A program made the translations under genes and the position numbers. Below, piece by piece: positions 17,807-26,565 of a stretch of 64,000 bases of DNA. Under the pieces are notes generated by a model that saw nothing but the letters and a program-made list of their open reading frames with translations, ran no database searches and was not told the origin of the DNA. Source of the stretch: Mesobacillus zeae. Lineage in GTDB: Bacteria > Bacillota > Bacilli > Bacillales > Cytobacillaceae. Position 1 is the stretch's first letter. The number at the start of each line of letters is the position of its first letter. The DNA is taken from positions 44,645 through 108,644 of the forward strand of contig NZ_QWVT01000023.1 of assembly GCF_003570705.1 (NCBI RefSeq), in the 5' to 3' direction.

Positions 17807-18643
17807 TTATCCAATTCCTTTATAATCAAAGTAATCCTGTCCCTGAAATGTTTTAAAACCACAAGACTCATACAGTCCTAAAGCACGGGAATTTTTCGCT
17901 TCTACTTCAAGAAAGATTGGAAGTTCTTTCTTGCTCTCTCTCTCAATCACTTTCGACAATGCTTGTCTCCCTATTCCCTTCCCTTGGTACTCGGGCAGAA
18001 CAGCAAAGCCAAAAATCCATGATTCTCCATCCACTTGGGAAACCCTGATTTTCCCCGCCGATTCCCCTGAGTATTCTATTATATATTGTTGGGTCATTTT
18101 CTCGTGACTGATGCTTTGGTTGATTTCTCTTGCACTGAGTTGATCATATCCAAAACAATTGATATCCAATTTTATCACCAATTCGAGATCTTCCTGCATT
18201 GCAGGCCTAAGTTTTACATCCAGGCCGTTTTCAGGCATTCTTTCTCCATTCCATTTCATCTGGTATTCAGTCATGATATATTCATTGGGTACTGTTTTCA
18301 GAAAGCCTTTCGCTGACAGGGAGGCTGAAGGAGCATTAAGCAATATCATTTTATTTTTATTTTCATATTGATTAATCTCCGCCATTGCAGAAGAAAATAA
18401 ATTTGTGAAAATTTTATGCCGGCGATACAACGGATGGACCATCCCAGTCAGTTCAACTTTATTTCCGATCCAATAGACTCCCAGAAAGCCCGCAAGCATT
18501 CCGTCATGATAGTAAAAAAAAGACTTTACTTCTTGCTCTTTGCTTTCCTGCAGCATATCCCAGTTCAACTTCAATAAGATTCCCTCTTGTTCACAGGTCT
18601 GCTGAAGGGCTCGGATTTCATTTAATTGAGTTTGTGTATGCAT
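17807..18643 (-). CDS. GNAT family N-acetyltransferase, tandem-domain
   Basis: The protein has 278 residues with two GNAT-like halves. The C-terminal half holds the acetyl-CoA motif VLPEYQGKGIGRQALSKVIE (about 219-238) and LEVEAKNSRALGLYESCGFK, typical of RimI-type enzymes; the first half (residues 40-130) keeps the fold pattern (GVYWIGNKVELTGMVHPLYRRHKI) with a weaker motif. The ATG at 18643 is chosen because it lies 17 bases behind the stop of the AIM24 gene with an AAGGATG site; the longer frame overlaps that gene. Substrate unknown. It is the last gene of a three-gene run. Confidence 0.85.
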   Translation of the reverse strand: MHTQTQLNEIRALQQTCEQEGILLKLNWDMLQESKEQEVKSFFYYHDGMLAGFLGVYWIGNKVELTGMVHPLYRRHKIFTNLFSSAMAEINQYENKNKMILLNAPSASLSAKGFLKTVPNEYIMTEYQMKWNGERMPENGLDVKLRPAMQEDLELVIKLDINCFGYDQLSAREINQSISHEKMTQQYIIEYSGESAGKIRVSQVDGESWIFGFAVLPEYQGKGIGRQALSKVIERESKKELPIFLEVEAKNSRALGLYESCGFKTFQGQDYFDYKGIG

Positions 18644-18659
18644 TTTACATTTCACATCC

Positions 18660-19361
18660 TTACTGTTGTTCTGCAAAATAGACTTCTTCAAAAGGCTGTA
18701 CAACCACAAAACCTTCACCTGAAAACTTCATTTGAATGGATTCGCCGCTTCCACGGCCAAGAAATGTTTTAAAAGAAATATCTGTGACGAATTCGGGTTC
18801 CAGACTGCCTGACCAGGCTACAGTGGCATTTGGGTCAGTATAAACTGGATTTGATGGCGTGACCATCAAAGTCAATGGCTCGTAATGAGAGGTGATAGCC
18901 ACCATGCCCGTTCCTGCGAGGCGGACATTAAACAAACCGCCGGAAAGCATTCCTGCCATTCTCCTCATTAGTTTGATATCCCACTGAATGGAAGGCTCAA
19001 ACGCAAGCAAATCATTTCCGTTTACAAATATCGAATCCCCCTCAAGTTTTAAAATGGATATTTTCTTGCCTCTGTCAGCCAAATATAGCTTACCATTTCC
19101 ATTTGCTTTCATAAGGGATATCCCTTCGCCAGTCAGGGCTTTTTTGAACAACTTCCCAAGCCCGTGTTCCAAAATCCCCTCCCTCTCGAATTTGATATTC
19201 CCCCTGTAGGATACCATTGCCCCCGACTTTGCCCAAACCTGGCCATCAAGGTTAATCTCCATCATACGCTTCGTTTCTAATTCAAAAAGCCCTTCTCCTT
19301 TGTCCTGCTGTTTTGTTTGATTTACAAACTCATCAACTGAGTATCTGACCAACTCATACAC
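18660..19361 (-). CDS. AIM24 family protein
   Basis: A 233-residue, beta-rich protein with many short Gly turns: AKSGAMVSYRGNIKFER, GEGISLMKANGNGKLYLAD, GTGMVAITSHYEPL and GRGSGESIQMKFSGEGFVVVQP, all of AIM24/TerD-like jelly-roll type. The family name comes from a yeast mitochondrial protein; bacterial function is not established. Its start overlaps the end of the methyltransferase gene by eight bases, and the GNAT gene follows after 16 bases, so the three genes are likely co-translated. Confidence 0.88.
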   Translation of the reverse strand: MYELVRYSVDEFVNQTKQQDKGEGLFELETKRMMEINLDGQVWAKSGAMVSYRGNIKFEREGILEHGLGKLFKKALTGEGISLMKANGNGKLYLADRGKKISILKLEGDSIFVNGNDLLAFEPSIQWDIKLMRRMAGMLSGGLFNVRLAGTGMVAITSHYEPLTLMVTPSNPVYTDPNATVAWSGSLEPEFVTDISFKTFLGRGSGESIQMKFSGEGFVVVQPFEEVYFAEQQ

Positions 19362-20040
19362 TCCCTTTCTGCAGGAGGAAAACCCACATGAATGAAACAG
19401 CCTGCTTTAATTCAAGCGGTATGGATTCAAGCGGCAACCGCTCTGAAGCTTTTTTATAAACTCCTATTTCCGATTTCTTCTGCCAGCCTGCGTCGAGTGC
19501 TAATTTTTCAAACTCCCATGGCATCATTGTATTACAAACAACCTTTTCACCAAGTAATCGTGAAAAGCTGTGTTCCCGCGGAGCAGCAGTCGGTCCCAGT
19601 ATCCCGATCGCAGCCAACCCTCCATCTTTTACAATCCGGCTCATTTCCCTCAGACCGGCAAGCGGGGATTCCGTCCATTCCAGACAATTGATGGCCACAA
19701 GAGCATCGAAACTCGATTGAGGAAAACCTGTATTCGCAATATCACCTTTTAAAAATTGAGGACCCTCATTACCGGCCCGCTGTGATGCGAATTGAATCAT
19801 TTCCTCAGAAACATCCATTCCAGTCACATGGTAGCCCGACTGCGACAACAGGAAAGATCCATAACCATCGCCGCATCCTAAATCAGCGATTTTTGAACCT
19901 GCAGGAACGTGCTTCTTTATAAACGGTACGATATCTTTCCTGCTTCCTGATTCCCACATTTCCCTGCTGCGGGAATTCCACGATTCTGCCATCCTGTTCC
20001 ATTTATTTTCCGCCTCTATTGACCATTCAAATACACCCAA
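19354..20040 (-). CDS. class I SAM-dependent methyltransferase
   Basis: A 228-residue protein with SAM motif I IADLGCGDGYGSFLL near residue 51, the acidic residue of motif II in VTGMDVSEEMI and motif IV FDALVAINCLEWTESP. It resembles the UbiE/COQ5-like or YcgJ group, soluble enzymes with varied small-molecule targets. A TTG start is used, behind GGCGGTGG. Its end overlaps the AIM24 gene. The substrate cannot be inferred from context. Confidence 0.88.
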   Translation of the reverse strand: MGVFEWSIEAENKWNRMAESWNSRSREMWESGSRKDIVPFIKKHVPAGSKIADLGCGDGYGSFLLSQSGYHVTGMDVSEEMIQFASQRAGNEGPQFLKGDIANTGFPQSSFDALVAINCLEWTESPLAGLREMSRIVKDGGLAAIGILGPTAAPREHSFSRLLGEKVVCNTMMPWEFEKLALDAGWQKKSEIGVYKKASERLPLESIPLELKQAVSFMWVFLLQKGSV

Positions 20041-20138
20041 AGTTCCACCGCCTTTTATTTATTCCAGTCCAATATATTCGATAAATTCCCAAAAAATCCT
20101 TTTTATACTCTTTTTCGATAATTAAATGAAGAAGGGAT

Positions 20139-20173
20139 GTAAAAAAGACACCCGAAATTTCCGGGTGCCTTTT
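20139..20173 (-). terminator. terminator after mntR
   Basis: GGCACCCGG-AAATT-CCGGGTGTC-type stem on the minus strand with a following run of six T. It lies directly behind the mntR stop. Confidence 0.85.
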
Positions 20174-20174
20174 G

Positions 20175-20594
20175 TTATTCATTACTTTGCCGCTGGATGG
20201 CCCGCAGTACTTCAACCCTATCCTCATCCTCTTCAAAAAATTGGATGAGATCGCCGACCCGGTCAATCGCGTCCCAGCTTAAATGGTGCTCTATCCCTTC
20301 AACATCGGCATAAATGTTTTCCTCTTTTACACCGATAATCCTTAACAGCTGCTCCAGCAGTTCATGCCTGTATACAAGCCTTTTCCCAGTTTTCTTTCCT
20401 TTTGCCGTCAGCATCAATCCGCGGTACTTTTCATAAACAAGGTAGTCGTCCTTATCAAGCTTCTGGACCATTTTTGTGACTGAGGAGGGATGGACAGACA
20501 GAGCGTCGGCAATGTCCGATACTCTCGCATATCCTTTTTCTTCAATCAATATGTAAATCTGTTCTATATAATCTTCCATACTCGGTGTCGGCAT
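20175..20594 (-). CDS. mntR: manganese-dependent transcriptional regulator MntR
   Basis: A DtxR-family regulator of 139 residues which represses manganese uptake genes when bound to Mn(II). With the start at MPTPSMED, seven bases behind GGAGG, the metal ligands fall at the known places: D8 and E11 (MEDYIEQ), H77, and the E-x-x-E-H set in [10 protein letters not shown] (E99, E102, H103 in Bacillus subtilis numbering). The winged helix is [20 protein letters not shown]. The longer frame with MHIGGLG is rejected because it covers the ribosome site. It is monocistronic with a strong terminator. No mnt transporter is in the window. Confidence 0.95.
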   Translation of the reverse strand: MPTPSMEDYIEQIYILIEEKGYARVSDIADALSVHPSSVTKMVQKLDKDDYLVYEKYRGLMLTAKGKKTGKRLVYRHELLEQLLRIIGVKEENIYADVEGIEHHLSWDAIDRVGDLIQFFEEDEDRVEVLRAIQRQSNE

Positions 20595-20655
20595 CCCTAA
20601 ACCTCCAATATGCATTACATCCCCAAATAAAGTGTACTATAGAAAAACATGTCAG

Positions 20656-20683
20656 ACAACCTGGCTTTTCGGGCTGAGCCAGG
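20656..20683 (-). terminator. possible terminator after topB
   Basis: CCTGGCT and AGCCAGG form a seven-base-pair hairpin on the minus strand with a ten-base loop; the tail is only moderately T-rich, so the site may be weak. Confidence 0.45.
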
Positions 20684-20684
20684 A

Positions 20685-22841
20685 TTATTGGGAAACCGGT
20701 AAAAATTTGATTTTTCGTTCTTTTTCATCCCATACCAGCTTAGCGTTAAAAGGTTTCTCCTTCCCGGAAAATTCGATTGATTCCGTTCCCCCGGAAGAAA
20801 GGAGAAGTTTAATGTTTTTTTGTGAAATCGATTTTCCGAGTATTTTCTTCGATATCGTAAAATTACACTTGTTTTTCTGGTAATTTGAGCAGCCGTAAAA
20901 TGTTCCTTTGTCCACTATATTGCCGCCGCATTTTTTGCAGCTACCGATTGAAGCCTGTCTTGCTCCCCTACCTTTTTTCTTTCCTGGAACAAATGCATCG
21001 GTTATTTCCGTGGAAAAGCTCCACTGTCCTGCATGCTCAGAGGTTTCGGATACAAGATGGCTTACCATTTTTTCAGTTAACTCCATGAATTGCTTTGGAG
21101 ATGCTTGACCCTCGCCGATCTCTTTCAGGCGTTGTTCCCATTTGGCGGTCATTCCGGGAGAAGCAAGAATTTGCCCTCCGACTGCCTGAACAAGGATTTT
21201 TGCCTTCGCAGTGGCAAAAACAAGATTCTTCTTGACATCAATGTATGCCCGGTCTTTCAGCATTGTGATAATACCCGCCCGTGTTGCTTCCGTTCCAAGT
21301 CCTTCAGTTTTCATTAATACCTTCTCGAGCTCTTTATCCTCAATATGCTTTCCTGCAGTTTTCATCAGGGTGATCAGTTGGCCTTCCGTATATCTCTTAG
21401 GCGGCTGTGTTTTGCTTTCTTTAGCATCAGCTTTCACAACTTTCCCTTTGCCGCCTTCCTTTAATGCCGGCAGAACCTGTTCCTTGTCTCCGTCCTTTTG
21501 AGGAAGTATCCTCTTCCAACCTTCTTCTACCACAACTTTCCCTTTTGAAATGAACTCTGCCCGCTCATCCACAAGTGTCCGCACCGTTGTATATTCGGCA
21601 ATTGATTTATTATGATGGGCCGCAATCAACGTCCTTGCGAGAAGATCGTAAAGCTTTTTCTCGTCGGCTGAAAGCCTGTCCATTTTGGGGACCTGCTCTG
21701 TCGGGATAATGGCATAGTGGTCAGTCACCTTTTTTTCATTCACATACCTGGAGTTGTACCGAATCGATTCTGCCGGCAGAGGGAAAAAATCACGGTAGTC
21801 ATCCATATTTTGCAGCTTTTTCAAAATAGTTGGAAAGCCTTCCGCTTCACCTGGTGTGACATGGCGGGAATCCGAACGCGGATAGGAAACAATCCCACGC
21901 TGATAAAGCGCCTGGAGCACATCCAGTGTTTTTTTAGGAGGAAACTTGTACCTTCGATTGGCATCTGCCTGGATGGAAGATAGATTATAGAATAGTGGCG
22001 GCAGATACTCTTTCTTCTCGGATTTCACTTCAGAGACCTCCGCAGGTTTCCCCTTGCAAAAGCCAGCGATTTTGGCTGCAAGCTCCTTTGTCTTGATACG
22101 GGACTCTCCGTCTTTTTCCCATTTCCCCTTATACTTGTTTCCTTCAATCTCAAAGTTTGCCTCTACTTCCCAGAAAGGTTCAGAGACGAAATTCTCTATT
22201 TCCAATTCTCTTTTAACAATCAGGGCGAGCGTAGGAGTCTGCACTCTCCCGACGGAAAAAACATCGGAAAAACCTTGCTTCTTCAGTAGGATTGTATACA
22301 GCCGTGAGGCATTCATACCGACAACCCAGTCGGCACAGGCTCTTGTATAGGCTTCAAAGTAGAGGTTCTTTGTATCGGTTTCTTGCAGAAGGTTTTGAAA
22401 GCCTTCCCTGATGGCTTTCGGGGTAAGGGATGAAATCCACAGCCTTCTCATTGGTTTAGAACAATGGGCAAGCCGAAGAATATTTCTGACAATAAGCTCC
22501 CCTTCCCTTCCGGCGTCACCGGCATGGATAATTTCAGTTACATTGGGGTCTGCAGATAATTTCTGGATAATCGAAAACTGCTTTGCCTTCCCTTTTACCA
22601 CTTCGTATATGAAATGGTTCGGTATCATTGGCAGCGTTTCAAGAGACCATCTTTTCCAGCCTGTTTCATATTTTTCCGGAGCAGCCAGTTCTGTAAGATG
22701 CCCGATTGCCCAGGAGACATAAGCGCCTTTAGGAAAAATATCATTCGGAAGGATTTCGATAAAACCTTCCCTCTTTTTGGTTTGAAAGACGGAGGCAAGC
22801 GTTCTGCCTTGGTCAGGCTTTTCCGCAACGATCAGCTTCAT
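20685..22841 (-). CDS. topB: DNA topoisomerase III
   Basis: Type IA topoisomerase of 718 residues that relaxes and decatenates DNA through a transient Tyr-phosphodiester. The Toprim domain opens with MKLIVAEKPDQGRTLA and has HAGDAGREGELIVRNIL near residue 100; the catalytic Tyr is in GIVSYPRSDSRH near residue 320. A C-terminal Cys cluster, CKKCGGN...YGCSNYQKNKCNF (about 640-665), forms a zinc ribbon, as in Gram-positive TopB. Start ATG is preceded by GAGGAGG. It is not part of an obvious conjugative element, so it is the housekeeping copy. Confidence 0.96.
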   Translation of the reverse strand: MKLIVAEKPDQGRTLASVFQTKKREGFIEILPNDIFPKGAYVSWAIGHLTELAAPEKYETGWKRWSLETLPMIPNHFIYEVVKGKAKQFSIIQKLSADPNVTEIIHAGDAGREGELIVRNILRLAHCSKPMRRLWISSLTPKAIREGFQNLLQETDTKNLYFEAYTRACADWVVGMNASRLYTILLKKQGFSDVFSVGRVQTPTLALIVKRELEIENFVSEPFWEVEANFEIEGNKYKGKWEKDGESRIKTKELAAKIAGFCKGKPAEVSEVKSEKKEYLPPLFYNLSSIQADANRRYKFPPKKTLDVLQALYQRGIVSYPRSDSRHVTPGEAEGFPTILKKLQNMDDYRDFFPLPAESIRYNSRYVNEKKVTDHYAIIPTEQVPKMDRLSADEKKLYDLLARTLIAAHHNKSIAEYTTVRTLVDERAEFISKGKVVVEEGWKRILPQKDGDKEQVLPALKEGGKGKVVKADAKESKTQPPKRYTEGQLITLMKTAGKHIEDKELEKVLMKTEGLGTEATRAGIITMLKDRAYIDVKKNLVFATAKAKILVQAVGGQILASPGMTAKWEQRLKEIGEGQASPKQFMELTEKMVSHLVSETSEHAGQWSFSTEITDAFVPGKKKGRGARQASIGSCKKCGGNIVDKGTFYGCSNYQKNKCNFTISKKILGKSISQKNIKLLLSSGGTESIEFSGKEKPFNAKLVWDEKERKIKFLPVSQ

Positions 22842-23168
22842 GTTATCCTCCTCATCAATCTATTAAAAATGTAATATCCCAATATATTATTTTAGCGGTT
22901 TTTCTGCTGGCGAGTAAAGAAATTTCGGTATAAAGCAGATGCTGCTGCCGAGAATCCTGGCATATAAATCGAGAACCCATTTCCCAGACAAAAAGGGTGT
23001 CTAAGCTTATAAGACTGTTGCAGCCATGTTCGCTGGCTGCCAGGATGTCGGGAATCTCAAAAAGCAAAATTCAAGTGTACCTTGTTTAAATATCGACAGG
23101 GTTGTTTGAATTTTTAACGGGGGTTTCAATTCATAGTTGCTATTAAAGCACCTCGCCTAAAAACAAAA

Positions 23169-23216
23169 AAATCGCCCTTTCCCTGCTAAATTAGCCAGGG
23201 AATGACGATTATCTTT
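23169..23216 (-). terminator. terminator after the 103-aa hypothetical gene
   Basis: The minus strand has TCCCTG-GCTAATTTAG-CAGGGA with flanking ATCGTC/GGGCGAT pairing and a run of seven T. Confidence 0.75.
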
Positions 23217-23258
23217 TTGCTTAATCTTACTTTCTAATCTAAAAAAGTCCTTATGGCA

Positions 23259-23570
23259 TTAAGGCTGTTTTCCGCCTTTTCGTATATTACTGTCTTTCCT
23301 TGTTCCCTTTTCATCATGGATAAACCATTTATCCCATGTCACCATTGCAGAGACATTCACGATAAATGACGGGATTTTTTCGACCTTGAAGACAATGATT
23401 CCCATTGCCGGATCATGGATGAGAAATGACTCTCCATGTGAATATCCATTGATGTCTCTTTGTATTTCCAGCAGGGCACGCACGATGGCTTCCCTTTCGG
23501 CGGATTCAGCATGGAACTGCGGGGAGAATTTGATAATCCAGTTTCCATCATCTGTCGAAAATCTGTACAT
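23259..23570 (-). CDS. hypothetical protein (103 aa)
   Basis: I cannot name this 103-residue protein. The first 60 residues (MYRFSTDDGNWIIKFSPQFH) alternate strands and a helix; the middle has DPAMGIIVFKVEKIPSFIV, and the end is basic and disordered (GTRKDSNIRKGGKQP). It has no signal peptide or membrane segment. It lies 51 bases behind the HD-GYP gene on the same strand and ends in a strong terminator, so both are probably one transcript. A link to c-di-GMP signalling is only suggested by this position. Confidence 0.7.
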   Translation of the reverse strand: MYRFSTDDGNWIIKFSPQFHAESAEREAIVRALLEIQRDINGYSHGESFLIHDPAMGIIVFKVEKIPSFIVNVSAMVTWDKWFIHDEKGTRKDSNIRKGGKQP

Positions 23571-23621
23571 GTCCTCACCCTTTTAATATGGATTAATAAA
23601 GGGTATGAAGAAAAATCAATT

Positions 23622-24611
23622 TTAGACCTCCTCTCCGCTTTCCTCCTCCAAAACCTTTGCAATTGCCAAGGTTCTGTTAAACCTTAAATCAATCAATTCT
23701 TCCCCAACCTGAATTAATCCTCTTAAAGGCTCATAGGAGTCTACCATAACAAGCGTTCCTTTCGAGCCATCATTCAGTTCCACTCTCTGGCCTACAAGGT
23801 TAAGCATCATCCGGTAGAGAAAAACAACCATGATTTTCGGGTCGAATTTTCCGAATACATCGTTTTGCATTTGCGATATGACAATATGAAAAGGCTCCGG
23901 CCTATGGTAGACCCTTGCCGATGACATGGCATGATATACATCCGCAATTGCGACAATTTTGGCAAGATGTTCAACTTTATTGGATGTCAGGCCTAATGGA
24001 TATCCCGCGCCGTCCTCCCTCTCATGATGCTGGAGGGCAATCAACGGGATCTTCCTCCCAATCCCCGGAAGGTCTTTCAGCATTTCGTATCCATAAATCG
24101 TGTGTCTTTTCATTTCGGCATATTCTTCTTTTGTGAGCTTACCTGGCTTATTGAGAATGGCAGAAGGAATCCTGGCTTTCCCTACATCATGTAATATTGC
24201 TCCAAGTGTCAGGTCAGAAAGCTCTTCTTCTTCAAGATCAAGCCACTTGCCAATCAAAGCTGAAATAATCCCCACACAAATGGTGTGGCGATATGTATAT
24301 TCATCCTTGGATTTCAATTCATAGAACAAGTGATTAAGATGCGGAATGGCTGCTGCCTCCCTGATTACCGGAACAATGTCTTTCCGAACATCTTCGAGTG
24401 GAACCATGCCAGTACGCGCTGTGTGGTCAAATATTTCCTCCATTTGCCTTGATGCCTGGTCAATCCTTCGGCCAGTCCTGCGGATGAGCGCCGAACGGGA
24501 CATTGGCAAGGCGTTGTCTCCTGACTTTTCACGCAGACCTTTCAGCATGGAATCCATCTCCTCTTTTGATAGGGATAGAAGCCCCGGAGCTGATGGAATA
24601 TTTTTATTCAT
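23622..24611 (-). CDS. HD-GYP domain phosphodiesterase
   Basis: A soluble 329-residue protein with a C-terminal HD-GYP domain, which hydrolyses cyclic di-GMP. The metal-binding signature reads GAILHDVGKARIPSAILNKP, followed by MKRHTIYGYEML, LQHHEREDGAGYPLGL (the GYP part) and IVAIADVYHAM. The N-terminal 100 residues have no recognisable sensor. The start was set at the ATG seven bases behind AGGAGG (MNKNIPSAPG), not at the longer frame upstream. It is divergent from the cold-shock gene. Confidence 0.92.
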   Translation of the reverse strand: MNKNIPSAPGLLSLSKEEMDSMLKGLREKSGDNALPMSRSALIRRTGRRIDQASRQMEEIFDHTARTGMVPLEDVRKDIVPVIREAAAIPHLNHLFYELKSKDEYTYRHTICVGIISALIGKWLDLEEEELSDLTLGAILHDVGKARIPSAILNKPGKLTKEEYAEMKRHTIYGYEMLKDLPGIGRKIPLIALQHHEREDGAGYPLGLTSNKVEHLAKIVAIADVYHAMSSARVYHRPEPFHIVISQMQNDVFGKFDPKIMVVFLYRMMLNLVGQRVELNDGSKGTLVMVDSYEPLRGLIQVGEELIDLRFNRTLAIAKVLEEESGEEV

Positions 24612-24751
24612 ATAGCGCCTCCTGGATTCGAGCATTATATGAAAATAATAACAAATATTTCTATTGACTGGTAGCAAAACATCTTATATCGTCTAGTTTT
24701 TGAATTTTTAGAAACTAGTAGTGAATTTGTTAAAAAAAACGCTTACATGAA

Positions 24752-24781
24752 TTGACTGACCCGATGTTTTTCGTGTATATT
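24752..24781 (+). promoter_or_regulatory. sigma-A-type promoter of the cold-shock gene
   Basis: TTGACT and TATATT are separated by 18 bases, about 115 bases before the start codon. The resulting long leader is what is expected for cold-shock genes, whose leader RNA affects translation. Confidence 0.65.
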
Positions 24782-24896
24782 TAAGACATCATTTATCAGA
24801 ATTTATGTTCAGTTTAATGGAAAATGATCTCTGTTAAATGATAATCTCAACAAAGGCACTTTCTGTGTCTTGATATGCTTAGGAGGCAAGAATCAC

Positions 24897-25097
24897 ATGC
24901 AAAACGGCAAAGTAAAATGGTTCAACAATGAAAAAGGTTTCGGTTTCATTGAAGTTGAAGGCGGAGAAGATGTATTTGTACATTTTTCTGCAATTCAAGG
25001 CGAAGGTTTTAAGTCCCTTGAAGAAGGCCAGGAGGTTTCTTTCGAAATCGTCGAAGGCAACCGCGGACCTCAAGCCGCTAACGTTGTTAAACTATAA
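24897..25097 (+). CDS. cspD: cold-shock protein CspD-like
   Basis: A 66-residue nucleic-acid chaperone with both RNA-binding motifs visible: [16 protein letters not shown] (RNP1) and [11 protein letters not shown] (RNP2). It prevents RNA secondary structure and helps translation at low temperature. The start MQNGKVKWF follows TAGGAGG. Its neighbour on the other strand, a YpeQ-like zinc-finger gene followed by RNase H-like genes, matches the context of cspD in Bacillus subtilis; the family name is certain, the letter is from context. Confidence 0.93.
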   Translation: MQNGKVKWFNNEKGFGFIEVEGGEDVFVHFSAIQGEGFKSLEEGQEVSFEIVEGNRGPQAANVVKL

Positions 25098-25123
25098 TTG
25101 TAACCACTAATAAAGATATGTAA

Positions 25124-25148
25124 GGCTGGCATAGTGCCAGCTTTTTTT
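25124..25148 (+). terminator. terminator after the cold-shock gene
   Basis: GCTGGCA-TAG-TGCCAGC is followed by seven T. Confidence 0.9.
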
Positions 25149-25161
25149 CATGGAATTAACT

Positions 25162-25353
25162 TCAATGTTTTTCCAGTTTATCCCCGTATTCCCGGATTTT
25201 CGAACCTACCGTACAGTTTGTGATGCAAAATTTATGGGCGTATCTTTTTCCTTTTTCTTTCTTGTGATGTTGCTTTAGAAAGCACCCCGTACAATACATG
25301 CTCATTAATTCTTCCACTTCTTCGAGCCATTCTTTTCTCGTCAAGCCGTTCAC
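25162..25353 (-). CDS. small zinc-finger protein (YpeQ-like)
   Basis: The 63-residue protein has CTGCFLKQHHKKEKG followed by HKFCITNCTVG, a C-x2-C...C-x3-C arrangement with extra His residues that should bind zinc. A GTG start with GGAAGGAAGG ahead is used. It is 13 bases behind the RNase H-like gene and fits YpeQ by size and position. The biochemical role is unknown. Confidence 0.8.
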   Translation of the reverse strand: MNGLTRKEWLEEVEELMSMYCTGCFLKQHHKKEKGKRYAHKFCITNCTVGSKIREYGDKLEKH

Positions 25354-25366
25354 GCCTTCCTTCCAT

Positions 25367-26023
25367 CTAGATGATTTGCATCTTGCTGCTTATGATTTTC
25401 CCTTCAAGAGCCTGAGTTGCGAGTTTATCGGCTTCCTTGTTTTCATTTCTTGGTATTGCTGTGTACTGTGGCAGCAGGGCAAGCTTTTCCATTTTGGCTT
25501 CTATCCTGTCAAGCCAGCGATTATAACAATCTTCATAACATGGCCATTCACCCTCAAGCTGCTTGATGACTACCTGTGAGTCTCCCCTGAATTCGCACGG
25601 AGTATTGCGGACTCCCAGTTCCTCAAGCATAGTCATGGCATAGTAAAAAGCAGCATACTCGGCTTCATTGTTTGACTCCATCTCATCGAACACTTGGTTG
25701 GCACGAAGGCGGAATTTCTTTTTACCCTGCCTGTAATACACGATGGTGCCAAGCCCTCCCCTGTTAGCCGATTTATCAAAGCCACCGTCAAAGTAGACAA
25801 TAAGATCGTTTGGCTCTTCTTCTATTTCGGTAAGGAGTTTCTTCATTTCCTTTATGGTCCATGAGGTTCCCATTTGGTCTGTGAATGAGAGATATGCTGA
25901 CTTTCCAGATTTTTCAATGTCGCCTCCAAGTTCGAGGGCTAACTCACCTTCCATCCAGTCAGACGTGAACAAAACGGGATTCTTTCCCTTTAATTTATAT
26001 TTCCATTCTAATTTATATTTCAT
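25367..26023 (-). CDS. RNase H-like protein (YpeP type)
   Basis: A 218-residue protein in which the C-terminal 150 residues form an RNase H fold. The four acidic active-site residues are present: the Asp in IVYFDGGFDKSANRGG, the Glu in NNEAEYAAF, the Asp in FRGDSQVVI and the final Asp in NENKEADKLATQAL. The N-terminal 70 residues resemble neither a hybrid-binding domain nor another family I know. The start used is the second ATG (MKYKLEW), nine bases behind GGAAGG. Catalytic residues alone suggest RNA-DNA hybrid cleavage, but activity of this group is not established. Confidence 0.85.
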   Translation of the reverse strand: MKYKLEWKYKLKGKNPVLFTSDWMEGELALELGGDIEKSGKSAYLSFTDQMGTSWTIKEMKKLLTEIEEEPNDLIVYFDGGFDKSANRGGLGTIVYYRQGKKKFRLRANQVFDEMESNNEAEYAAFYYAMTMLEELGVRNTPCEFRGDSQVVIKQLEGEWPCYEDCYNRWLDRIEAKMEKLALLPQYTAIPRNENKEADKLATQALEGKIISSKMQII

Positions 26024-26157
26024 TTTCCCCATCCTTCCGGGTGAATGTTTTATCCTATATATTATGATGCACGAGCATAGAATATTTTATCGTTAGCAAT
26101 TGCTGTTTTATGATACACTAACTATTAACATTATAAACCAATTTGGGGGTGGGTTCT

Positions 26158-26565
26158 TTGATTGAAGTTTATTTTGACGGGGCAAGCGCTGGCAACCCCG
26201 GTCCGAGTGGCGCTGGTATTTTTATTAAAGCCAACGGAGAGGTTTACCGGCATTCAATCCCGCTTGGCAATATGACCAACCATGAAGCAGAATTTCATGC
26301 TTTCATAAAAGCGCTGGAAATCTGTCTGGAAAAAGGATTTAAATCCGTATCATTCCGTACAGACTCTGAACTTGTAAACAAGTCAGTCGAAAAAGAATTC
26401 GCCAAGAACAAACTCTATGCACCGCTTTTGGAGACTGCCCTCGTGAAAACAGATAAATTTGAACTTTTTTTCTTGAAGTGGGTTCCTTCCTCCATGAATA
26501 AAACAGCCGATGATCTTGCCAGGAAAGCAGTCAGGCAAAATGAAGTTATGGAGAAAGCAGATTGA
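26158..26565 (+). CDS. RNase H-like protein (YpdQ type, RnhA fold)
   Basis: A compact 135-residue RNase H fold protein. It has the first Asp in IEVYFDGASAGNPGPSGAG, the Glu in NHEAEFHAFIKALEI, the second Asp in FRTDSELVNK and the last Asp in SMNKTADDLARKAV, so all four catalytic carboxylates are kept. The TTG start at 26158 follows GGGGGTGG. Its stop overlaps the ATG of the EamA gene (TGATG). It is divergent from the other RNase H-like gene, and together they give two copies within 1.2 kb. Confidence 0.88.
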   Translation: MIEVYFDGASAGNPGPSGAGIFIKANGEVYRHSIPLGNMTNHEAEFHAFIKALEICLEKGFKSVSFRTDSELVNKSVEKEFAKNKLYAPLLETALVKTDKFELFFLKWVPSSMNKTADDLARKAVRQNEVMEKAD

